From Erwinia oleae (GTDB taxonomy: Bacteria > Pseudomonadota > Gammaproteobacteria > Enterobacterales > Enterobacteriaceae): a stretch of DNA of 63,621 nucleotides. Below the pieces are notes generated by a model, which had not been told where the DNA came from, searched no databases, and worked only from the letters and a program-made list of their open reading frames with translations. The stretch covers positions 1-63,621 of the forward strand of contig NZ_JNVB01000016.1 in NCBI RefSeq assembly GCF_000770305.1, read 5' to 3'. The position numbers and the translations under genes were made by a program. Positions 44,749-53,900 of the stretch are shown in pieces (position 1 is the stretch's first letter; the number at the start of each line of letters is the position of its first letter).

Positions 44749-47340
44749 ATGAAGCTTATGGAATACGCAAGCGAAATGAACGGCATGGAGATCGCCATCA
44801 TTGGCATGGCGGTCCGCTTTCCGCAGTCCCGGACGTTGCACGAATTCTGGCAAAACATCGTTCAGGGTAAAGAGTGCGCCACCTTCTTCAGCGAGGAGGT
44901 GCTGCTGGCCGAAGGCGTCGATCAGGCAATGCTGGACAACCCGGCCTATGTGCGGGCCAAACCCTATATCGAGGGCGTATGCGACTTTGATGCTGCATTT
45001 TTCGGTTACAGTCACAAAGAGGCGCAGGCTCTGGATCCGAAATCCCGCGTATTACATGAAGTTGCCTACCATGCGCTGGAAGATGCGGGCTATGCCCAAC
45101 GCACCAACGAGCTGGTCACCGGGGTGTTCGTGGGGGCGTCGGAAGATGTGGATTGGCTACGGCGTTCGCTATCACAGATTGACGGCGATGCGCTGAATCG
45201 CTTTGAGTCCGGCATCTACGGTCACAAAGATCTGATCGCCCATCTCATTGCCTACAGTCTTAATCTCAACGGTCCGGTGTATAGCCTCTACACCAGCTGT
45301 TCGACTTCTCTGAGTGCAACGCATATCGCTTGCCGCAGCTTGCTGTTTGGCGAATGCGATCTAGCGCTGGCGGGCGGAATTACCATTGATTTACCGCAGA
45401 AGTCAGGCTACTTCTGTCAACAGGGCATGATCCATTCCACCGACGGCCACTGCCGTCCTTTTGACAGTCAGGCTTCTGGCACCTTGTTTGGCGACGGCGC
45501 GGGCGTGGTTGTGCTTCGTCGTTTGGAGGATGCGCTGGCAGCGGGCGATCGCATCTACGCGGTGATTCGAGGCAGCGCGGTCAACAACGACGGTAAACAA
45601 AAAATCGGTTTTGCCGCGCCCGGCCATGAGGGGCAGAAGGCGGTCATTCGTGCGGCCTGTCATCTGGCAGAAGTGAGTCCAGAAAGCATCGGCTACGTTG
45701 AAACCCACGGTACCGGCACCCGTATTGGCGATCCTATCGAGTTCGCTGCGTTGACAGAGGCGTTCGATACTTCACGCCGCCAATACTGCGCGCTGGGGGC
45801 TGTGAAGGCGAACATTGGCCACACCCACGCGGCGGCGGGCATGGCCGGGTTAATCAAGACAGCGCTGGCACTTCATCACCGGACTATCCCGCCGCTCGCC
45901 AACTATCAAACGCCTAACCCGAAGCTGGATCTGGCGCACTCACCGTTTTATATCCCGATGCAGCCGCAGAAGTGGCCCGCATCGGGAACGCCGCCCCGCG
46001 CTGGTGTCAGTTCTTTTGGCATTGGCGGTACTAATGTGCATGTGATTATGGAAGGGCTGAATCCTGCGGTGCGCGATGACCAAGTGCGCGCGCGGGTGTT
46101 TATTCCGCTCTCCGCGCCGTCTCACGAGCAGTTGGATGAGCTGACGCAACAGCTTGCCCCGTTGCTGACTACCCTTGATGCGGCAACGCTGGCCTACACA
46201 CAACAAGTGGCGCGCCCCGTGTTTGACTGCCGCCGAGTGATGCAAGTGGAAAGCGATGGTACTCAAACGGTGCTGGCATCGCTGGATACCCTGATGCCCC
46301 ACGCGCCCTGGGGCCTACACTGTCCAGATTTACGTACTACGCACGACGGTACCTACGTACAGTGGTTGGCGCACTCGGCGCATTATAAACGCGAAGTGGC
46401 TGCTCTGACAGCGTTACTCAACGACATGAGCATTCCGCCCGCCTATCGCCACGCTGAAACATGGGCGGCGCAGGCGGACAGCAGCCTGCTGATCAGAGGC
46501 TGCCAGACTATCGCCGCGCTGAAAACCTGGATGGGCCTGCTACCGACATTGACACTGCTGTCGGGCGCTGGAGCTGGCCTTTTGCCTGCCGCCGCAGCCA
46601 GCGGCGTGATGGCTACGCAAGAAGTGTTGCATCTGCTGTGGGAAATGGAGCAAAAGGCGCTTCATCTCATGCTTCCTGAACGCCATGCGCCTATCCCCGG
46701 CTACGTGCTGGCCTGGCAGGGACATCCCATCAACGATGCACAGCGTAACGACAGAGGGTTTTGGAGTGAAGCGCTGTTGGCGGATACCCGAGAACAGGGG
46801 GAGGGCGATCACAGTATCAACTGGGTCAGGCTGTCGCCGGAAACAGGGGAAGACGTTGATGTACTGCGCTACGTGGCGCAACTGTGGTGTGCGGGCATCA
46901 ATGTGGATTGGGCCGTGTGGTACGGCGCGCCGCTGCCGCAACGCGGGAGCGCATCAGCATATCCCTTCGCACACAACCACTATCCATTGCCCGCACGGGC
47001 AACAGGTAGTGCGGAGACCCAACCCGAAGCGCACCGCCCTTATCAGGCGCGTCCCGCGTTAAGCGTGCCTTTCGTGGCCGCACACTCGCGGGGTATGCAG
47101 CATATCACCGGTCTGATAGAGCTGTTGCTGGAAATTTCGCCGGTCGGGTTGGACGATGACTTTTTTGAATTGGGCGGGCATTCGCTGCTGGTGACGCAAC
47201 TGACCTCCCGCTTAGAACGCGATTTCAACGTACATATCGATCTTTTGGCCCTGATGGAAACCCCCAATCCGCGCAGTATCTACGCGCATATCGCGGCGCA
47301 ACTGGGGGGTGAAGACAACCTGGAAACAGCCTGTCAGTAA
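44749..47340 (+). CDS. clbC: Colibactin PKS ClbC
   Basis: 863 aa (E. coli: 866). KS (residues 12-440) with Cys184 in YTSCSTSL, HGTGT and NIGHTHAAAG; a 350-residue region without the GHSxG nucleophile or any complete AT motif; then a T domain with FFELGGHSLLV near 815. It therefore lacks a working cis AT and must be served in trans, presumably by ClbG. It starts 37 bp after clbB with AAAGG at 44741. Confidence 0.93.
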   Translation: MKLMEYASEMNGMEIAIIGMAVRFPQSRTLHEFWQNIVQGKECATFFSEEVLLAEGVDQAMLDNPAYVRAKPYIEGVCDFDAAFFGYSHKEAQALDPKSRVLHEVAYHALEDAGYAQRTNELVTGVFVGASEDVDWLRRSLSQIDGDALNRFESGIYGHKDLIAHLIAYSLNLNGPVYSLYTSCSTSLSATHIACRSLLFGECDLALAGGITIDLPQKSGYFCQQGMIHSTDGHCRPFDSQASGTLFGDGAGVVVLRRLEDALAAGDRIYAVIRGSAVNNDGKQKIGFAAPGHEGQKAVIRAACHLAEVSPESIGYVETHGTGTRIGDPIEFAALTEAFDTSRRQYCALGAVKANIGHTHAAAGMAGLIKTALALHHRTIPPLANYQTPNPKLDLAHSPFYIPMQPQKWPASGTPPRAGVSSFGIGGTNVHVIMEGLNPAVRDDQVRARVFIPLSAPSHEQLDELTQQLAPLLTTLDAATLAYTQQVARPVFDCRRVMQVESDGTQTVLASLDTLMPHAPWGLHCPDLRTTHDGTYVQWLAHSAHYKREVAALTALLNDMSIPPAYRHAETWAAQADSSLLIRGCQTIAALKTWMGLLPTLTLLSGAGAGLLPAAAASGVMATQEVLHLLWEMEQKALHLMLPERHAPIPGYVLAWQGHPINDAQRNDRGFWSEALLADTREQGEGDHSINWVRLSPETGEDVDVLRYVAQLWCAGINVDWAVWYGAPLPQRGSASAYPFAHNHYPLPARATGSAETQPEAHRPYQARPALSVPFVAAHSRGMQHITGLIELLLEISPVGLDDDFFELGGHSLLVTQLTSRLERDFNVHIDLLALMETPNPRSIYAHIAAQLGGEDNLETACQ

Positions 47341-47349
47341 AGGAGCGCA

Positions 47350-48219
47350 ATGATGAACGTGGCGGTAATAGGTGCAGGAGTAATGGGAACTGGCGTCGCC
47401 CATAATATGGCGCAATACGGCATATCAACTACCGTTGTGGATATTTCTCAATCCCAATTGGATAAATGCCGACAGATGATCGAAGCGAATTTACGCTTAT
47501 ATCACTTTCACCCGCGGCATAAAAAAAAGACGCATAGCACAGCGGAGATAATGGAAAATATCCGTTTCACCACTGAATTGGGCGACATTGTAGAATGTGA
47601 CCTGGTGATTGAGAATATTACTGAGGATATCGAGAAAAAAAACGCACTATACACCCGGATGAATACGATCTGCGGCGCGTCGACAGTGTTTGGTGTTAAT
47701 ACGTCCGCCATCTCTATCACCGCGTTGTCAAAATTAATGCGGCATCCGGAGAATGTGGTCGGCGTCCATTTTATGAACCCGGTACCGCTGATGCACACTG
47801 TCGAATTAATCCGTGGTGTACATACCGCAGAGCGCGCGCTGGACATATTTCACCGTTTATTTGCTCAGATGAATAAAACCGGCATCGTGGTCAATGATTC
47901 TCCGGGCTTTGTCACTAATCGCGCCATGATGATTTTTGTTAACGAAGCCATATTTATGGTGCAGGAGCAGGTCGCCCGTGCCGAGGATATCGATACGCTG
48001 TTTAAAACCTGCTTCGGGCACAAGATGGGGCCGCTACAAACCGCCGATTTGATTGGCTTGGATACGATTCTGCAATCGTTGCAGGTGCTGTATGAAAGTT
48101 TTAATGATGACAAGTATCGCCCCAGTTTTTTATTAAAGAAAATGGTCGATGCCGGGTATTTGGGCGCGAAATCTGGGCAGGGGTTTTATCGCTACCAACA
48201 GGCGTACGCCGAGCAGTGA
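47350..48219 (+). CDS. clbD: 3-Hydroxyacyl-CoA dehydrogenase-like ClbD
   Basis: 289 aa, as in E. coli. Rossmann start VAVIGAGVMGTGVAHNMA (GXGXXG), NTSAISIT, GVHFMNPVPLM with the catalytic His, and NDSPGFVTNR at the second domain, all of the HAD family. It oxidises the seryl-type thioester on ClbE, in two steps with ClbF, to aminomalonyl-ClbE. AGGAG precedes ATGATG. Confidence 0.93.
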   Translation: MMNVAVIGAGVMGTGVAHNMAQYGISTTVVDISQSQLDKCRQMIEANLRLYHFHPRHKKKTHSTAEIMENIRFTTELGDIVECDLVIENITEDIEKKNALYTRMNTICGASTVFGVNTSAISITALSKLMRHPENVVGVHFMNPVPLMHTVELIRGVHTAERALDIFHRLFAQMNKTGIVVNDSPGFVTNRAMMIFVNEAIFMVQEQVARAEDIDTLFKTCFGHKMGPLQTADLIGLDTILQSLQVLYESFNDDKYRPSFLLKKMVDAGYLGAKSGQGFYRYQQAYAEQ

Positions 48220-48248
48220 TTCCAGGTTAACCTGATAGGGATATGAAT

Positions 48249-48497
48249 ATGGAAACGCAAGATATGAAAGCCGCCATTCGGCAATTTCTCTCCCGCTCAT
48301 TACGTGGGCATACGTTGAATGACGATGACGATATTTTTTCTCTTGGGCTTGTCCATTCGTTATTTACCGTGCAAATCATTCTGTTTATCGAAAAAACCTT
48401 TCAGGTTGAGCTGGAAGTGAGTGAGTTGAAAATAGAACAGATTGCTACCGTCAATAAAATGGTAGAACTCATCCAGCGGCAAACTTGCCCGGAGTGA
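48249..48497 (+). CDS. clbE: Aminomalonate carrier protein ClbE
   Basis: 82 aa from ATG at 48249; this start has TAGGGAT at proper spacing and gives the E. coli length, while the ATG at 48243 is too close. It is a free-standing acyl carrier protein; the attachment Ser is in FSLGLVHSLFTV. It carries Ser loaded by ClbH A1 and then aminomalonyl. Confidence 0.92.
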   Translation: METQDMKAAIRQFLSRSLRGHTLNDDDDIFSLGLVHSLFTVQIILFIEKTFQVELEVSELKIEQIATVNKMVELIQRQTCPE

Positions 48498-48500
48498 TCT

Positions 48501-49631
48501 ATGAACACTGAAAATTATGAGCTTGTCCGGCAAGAGGCCGTCCTGTTCGCAAAAAAACATCTCGCCACGGCTGCACAGGATATTGAACGTCAGCAGTTTA
48601 TTGTGCCAAGCATTATTTCTTGCGTGGCACAGGCCGGGTATTTAGGCGCGTCAATAGCCCAAAAATATGGCGGACGAGATTACGATTCTTATCAACTGTG
48701 CGCCTTGCATGAAGTGATGGCTGGGGTACACGGTTCGTTAGAAAATCTCATTACGGTGACTGGCATGGTCAGCACGCCGCTGCAACGCGCGGGCAGTGCG
48801 GCGCAAAAAGCCCATTATTTGCCAAAGCTGGCAACGGGGGAATTGATCGGAGCGATTGCCCTCACAGAGCCGAATATCGGCAGTGACTTGGTGAACGTGG
48901 AAACGGAATTACAGCAGGACGGCGACGGTTGGCGGCTGAACGGGAAAAAGAAATGGATCACGCTGGGGCAGATTGCGGATTTCTTTATCGTTTTAACCCG
49001 CTGTGGCAATCAGTTAGCGACAGTGCTTATCGATCGCAATACTGACGGCTTCACCATCACCCCGCTCAGCGACATGTTGGGGTTACGCGGCAATATGCTG
49101 GCGGAGCTGCATTTTAATGACTGCCGCCTGAAGGCGGATGCGTTGCTCGGTCCGCTCACCTCTGGGGTACCGCTGGCGGTGAATTTTGCGCTCAATGAAG
49201 GGCGGTTCACCACCGCTTGCGGTAGCCTGGGATTATGTCAGGCCGCTGTGGACGTGGCGGCGCGCTACATCCGCCAGCGTAAACAGTTCAAGCGGCGGTT
49301 GTTTTCTCACGGCATTGTCCAGCACCTGTTTACCACCATGCTAACCCAAACGCGCAGCGCGCAACTGATGTGCTTCAGCGCGGCGGAATACCGCGAAACG
49401 CTGCACGCGGCCATGATAAACCAAACCCTGATGGCGAAGTATGTCGCTTCCAAAGCGGCAGTGGACGTGACCGGGAATGCGGTGCAACTGCTGGGCGCGA
49501 ATGGTTGCCATGCCGACTATGCCGTCGAACGTTACTATCGCGACGCCAAAATCATGGAAATCATCGAAGGGACATCGCAAATCCATGAAATCCAAATTGC
49601 GATGAATTACATGACGGGGAGTGAAGCATGA
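48501..49631 (+). CDS. clbF: Acyl-CoA dehydrogenase-like ClbF
   Basis: 376 aa, same length as E. coli ClbF. FAD-dependent acyl-CoA dehydrogenase fold: ALTEPNIGSDL, a KKWITLGQIADFFIVLTR beta segment, EGRFTTACGSLGLCQAAVDVA split before RQFKRR-type RKQFKRRLF, and the terminal MEIIEGTSQIHEI. It acts with ClbD on ClbE-bound substrate. It overlaps clbG by 4 nt (ATGA). Confidence 0.93.
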   Translation: MNTENYELVRQEAVLFAKKHLATAAQDIERQQFIVPSIISCVAQAGYLGASIAQKYGGRDYDSYQLCALHEVMAGVHGSLENLITVTGMVSTPLQRAGSAAQKAHYLPKLATGELIGAIALTEPNIGSDLVNVETELQQDGDGWRLNGKKKWITLGQIADFFIVLTRCGNQLATVLIDRNTDGFTITPLSDMLGLRGNMLAELHFNDCRLKADALLGPLTSGVPLAVNFALNEGRFTTACGSLGLCQAAVDVAARYIRQRKQFKRRLFSHGIVQHLFTTMLTQTRSAQLMCFSAAEYRETLHAAMINQTLMAKYVASKAAVDVTGNAVQLLGANGCHADYAVERYYRDAKIMEIIEGTSQIHEIQIAMNYMTGSEA

Positions 49632-50896
49632 CGCAGGATGTCGCGCTGATGTTCCCCGGCTCCGGTTCGCAATATGTGGGCATGGCACGGCGGCTGTATG
49701 AGCGTTATCCGCAGGTGCGTACGCTGTTTGATGAAGCTAGCCAGATCGCGGAACGGGACATGGCGGCGTTGTGCCTGTCGGGTACCTTGGTGCAACTTGC
49801 TGAGCCGACGGCGATGGCGCTGGCTATCTATACCACCAGCGTGGCCCACTTCGTCGCATGGCAGCAGTTTTTGGCGCAAACCGGTGCCGATGTCAACCTA
49901 CGTTATATGTTGGGTCATAGCTTGGGCGAATATGCTGCGCTGACCTGTAGTGGTGCGCTGAGCTTTTCCCACGCGCTGGCGCTGGTGGCGATGCGCAGCC
50001 GTTTAGCCAGTGAGATCGCCCGCGAGATGGACGCGGGTACCACCATCATCAAGCAGGGGAATCAGGCGTTGGTGGCGGCGGCGTGCGAGGTGGCGGAGCG
50101 TGAAACCCGACAGCAGGTCGGCATCGCCTGCTTCAATTCGGCGCAACAGTTTATGTTGTCTGGGCAAAACGCGGCCATTATCGCCGCCGAGCAATACCTG
50201 CTGGATCATGATCGCCAGGTCGAGGTGGTGCCGCTGATTGGCGGTGTTCCTTACCACAGCCCGCTATTGAAACCTTACGGACAGCAATTGCGCCAGGCGC
50301 TGGATCGCTGCGACTGGCGACGTCCGTGCTGCCCAGTAATCGCCAATGTCAGCGCTCAACCCTATCCCGATACGGCCACGCCAACCCAGTGGCTAGAACA
50401 ACAGCTCTCTCAGCCGGTGCAGTGGCAGCGCTCTCTCACCTACCTGACAGGGCAATCGTCACCGATCGCGATAGAGATCGGCCCGCAAAGTGTGCTGAAA
50501 AACCTGCTGCTGGAGAATCGCTATCCGGCACAGGTTTACGCGTTTGACGATCGCCAGGATCGCGCGCAACTGGCACTGGTGCTGGGGGACAGCACGGCGG
50601 CGAAGACCGATCCGGAAGCCGTGCGCCGCCAGCGCATCACGCTGCTCACTAACGCCCTGACTGCCACACGCCACCACCGCGCCGCCGATGCGGCCGCCAG
50701 TGCGCAATTGAAGGCATTGCTCAGCCGGTTTTTTGAGCGCATCCAGCAGATTGAGCAGCGTGGTACATCCAGCGAGGAGGACATCGCTTTTCTGCATGAA
50801 CTTCTTGAACAGGGATTTCAACTCAAAGGCAGCAGTCAGGCGGAAATCGACGCCTGCCACGCGCGGTTGGCTGCCGACAACGGCGGACAGGCATAA
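49628..50896 (+). CDS. clbG: trans-Acyltransferase ClbG
   Basis: 422 aa, equal to E. coli ClbG. FabD-type AT: FPGSGSQYVGMAR, nucleophile motif GHSLGEYAAL near residue 97, and YHSPLL where malonyl-specific ATs have HAFH. The altered substrate motif fits its described use of aminomalonyl-ClbE. The last 100 residues form a helical extension (KALLSRFFERIQQIEQ). It supplies extender units to modules without their own AT. Confidence 0.93.
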   Translation: MTQDVALMFPGSGSQYVGMARRLYERYPQVRTLFDEASQIAERDMAALCLSGTLVQLAEPTAMALAIYTTSVAHFVAWQQFLAQTGADVNLRYMLGHSLGEYAALTCSGALSFSHALALVAMRSRLASEIAREMDAGTTIIKQGNQALVAAACEVAERETRQQVGIACFNSAQQFMLSGQNAAIIAAEQYLLDHDRQVEVVPLIGGVPYHSPLLKPYGQQLRQALDRCDWRRPCCPVIANVSAQPYPDTATPTQWLEQQLSQPVQWQRSLTYLTGQSSPIAIEIGPQSVLKNLLLENRYPAQVYAFDDRQDRAQLALVLGDSTAAKTDPEAVRRQRITLLTNALTATRHHRAADAAASAQLKALLSRFFERIQQIEQRGTSSEEDIAFLHELLEQGFQLKGSSQAEIDACHARLAADNGGQA

Positions 50897-50943
50897 CCCG
50901 TCACGCCATCCTACGCACTTATCTCGCTTTGAAGGCCAGAGTT

Positions 50944-53900
50944 ATGGAACAGCAAGGGACAACGGGGCAGTCGCCCACCGACGACCAAACGATAGTCGAC
51001 TATCTGTATCGTATCGCCGGTGAATATGGGGAAAAATCCGCCGTGTTGATGGGTGACGCGGCGCTGAGCTATCGCGAACTCAACGCACGCTCTAACCAAC
51101 TGGCGCATTATCTGCGCGGGCTTGGGATCGGCGAGGACAGCGTGGTAGCGATCCGCCTGCCGCGCGGCATGGCGATGCTGATTGCCATTTTCGCTATTGT
51201 AAAGGCTGGTGGTGCCTATTTACCGCTGGCGCACAATGCGCCGCGCAGCCGTATTGAAAACATACTGAGCAACAGCGGCGCTGCTTGTCTGATCGGTACC
51301 GACGATGGCGATCGCTGGTCGATTCCTCGCGTCGAGGTCGACAGCGCGGCGGTCAGTGCCATGCCGACGATGGATCTGCGTTACCGACCACATGCGCGGC
51401 AACTGGCGTATATCATCTACACCTCCGGCTCCACCGGTGTCCCTAAAGGGGTGGCGACGGAACATGCGGCGCTGCTCAACCGTATTGTCTGGATGCAGAA
51501 CGCTTATCCCATCAGGTCGCAGGATGTGCTGTTCCAAAAGACGGTGTACACCTTTGACGTCTCCGTCTGGGAGATGTTCTGGTGGGCGATGCACGGCGCA
51601 TCTGTGGTGCTGTTACCGTCCGGATTGGAGAGCGATCCGCGAACCTTGGTGCGACTGATTCAGCGTCACCGCGTGTCGGTTGTGCACTTTGTCCCTTCGA
51701 TGCTGAACCTGTTTGTCGAGTATCTGGAGATGAAACAGGATCCGCGTTTGACCACCTCGTTGCGATCGGTGTTCGCCAGCGGTGAGAAACTCACGGCCCA
51801 CAGCGTGGCACGCTTTTATCAATCGGTGGCGCAGGGCGACCTGATTAATCTCTATGGCCCGACCGAAGCCGCGATCGATGTCAGCCATCACCGCTGCCAG
51901 CGCGGGTACGACTACGACGATATCCCTATCGGTCAAGCGATTGACGGTTGCCGACTCTATGTGCTGGATGAGCACGGTAACCCGGTGGCGGACGGCGAAG
52001 AGGGCGAGCTTTATCTCGCCGGTATCGGGCTGGCACGTGGCTATCTCAACAACGTGGCGTTAACCGATCGCTATTTTACTGTGCATCCAACCTTGTGCCA
52101 TTTAGGGCAGCCGGAGCGGCTGTATAAAACTGGCGATCTGGTGTGGTGCGACGGGAAAAGCCAACAAATTCATTACATTGGCCGTAATGATTTCCAGATT
52201 AAAATTAGAGGGTTGCGCGTTGAATTGGGAGAAATCGAGGCCCATGCGATGCGTTTTCCGGGGGTACAGCAGGCAGCCGTGGTGGCGGATCAGGATGATC
52301 CCGACAATCAGTTGATTTACGCTTTTGTCGTCAGTAGCGCGCCACTCAAGTTGGCGGCCTTGTTGGATGCACTGGCCAAAAACCTGCCCGCCTACATGTT
52401 GCCGAACCGTCTGTTGGCGCTGTCAGCGTTGCCACTCTCCGCCAATGGCAAGTGCTGTCGTAAAACGCTGCTCGGCTTGGCGCGGGCGCACTCAGCCAGT
52501 TGCGTCGATCTGCGTGAAACGCCCACCGTGCGCTACCTGCCGCTGTCATCGGCGCAAGCGTCGATGTGGTTTATGCAACAGTTGGCGCCGCACACCGCGC
52601 TATACAATAACCCCGCCGCCTTGCTGCTTGAAGGGGAACTGGACCGCACGCAGATGGACGGCGCGATCCGTCAATTGATGAGTCGGCATACGCTGTTGCG
52701 TGCTATGGCGGAAACCCACAATGGACAACCGGTATTGGCGGTGCCTCAGGCCGTATCGTCGCAGGCGTTGCTGACCATAGTGCCACTCTCCTCGGTGGGC
52801 GATGATAACGCGCTACAGGCGGTGATCAACCAGCGTGCGGCACAACCCATGCCCTTAACTCCGGGCACGCCGCTGTGCCGGTTTGAACTGTTGACGATCG
52901 ATGACGCGCGTAGCGTACTGTTGATTCATCTGCACCACATCATCAGCGATGGCTGGTCGAAAGGCGTTCTGTTACGCGAGTTGCAGGCCGCGTATAACGG
53001 TGAGTCGCTGACGCCAGAACCGCCGCTGGAGTATGCCGACTACGTGGCGCACCAAGAGGAGTGGCGTCAGAGTGACGCCTATCAGGACGCGATGCGTTAC
53101 TGGCAAGATACCCTGACGGGTACGCTGCCGATTCTTGATATCCCCACCGATCAACCGCGTCAGACGGTGGCGCGCTACCAAGGCGCGTTTGTTGCCTTCG
53201 CATTGCCTGCCAGCACCTGCGAGCGGGTGCTGGCAGCGGCGCGTGCGCAGCGCGTGTCATTGTATAACTATCTGCTGGCCGCCTTCGTGCTCCTGCTGCA
53301 CCGTAATGCGCGTCAGCAGGAATATATCGTCGGTATGCCGATTGCTGCGCGGCTGGCGCAAGAACAGGAGCAGATGATCGCGCCGCTGGTCAACGTGCTA
53401 CCGCTGCGCTTGCCTCTTGACGAAGCGGCATCGTTTTCCGCGTTAGTGCAGACGATCAGAGGCATTCTGTTTGCCGCTTTCAGGCACCAGCGTCTCGAAT
53501 TCACCGACATCGCGCGCGCAGTGAATGTGGATCGCAGCGCCGGACATTTCCCGGTATATCAGTGCATGTTCCAACTCGACAACATGCCGCTGGCGATCCC
53601 GACGCTAAACGGCGTCAACGTCACGCCGTTACTGTTGGATACCGGGGCATCTCAGGTGGATATTTCGCTAAGTATGCAACATATCGACGGGCGCATCACC
53701 GGCACTTTCGAATACGACTCTGGATTATACAGTGCGGAGCGTATTCAGCACTTGGTGGCGCAGTGGGGAGAACTGCTGGATGAAGCCAGCCGCCAACCCA
53801 CGCTGTCGGTCCGCGATTTGATCCGCTTCACCCCTCGGGAGCACGCTTGGCTGGCGCGGCACAACGCCACTGAAGTTGCGCTGCCGCCCGTAGATAACCT

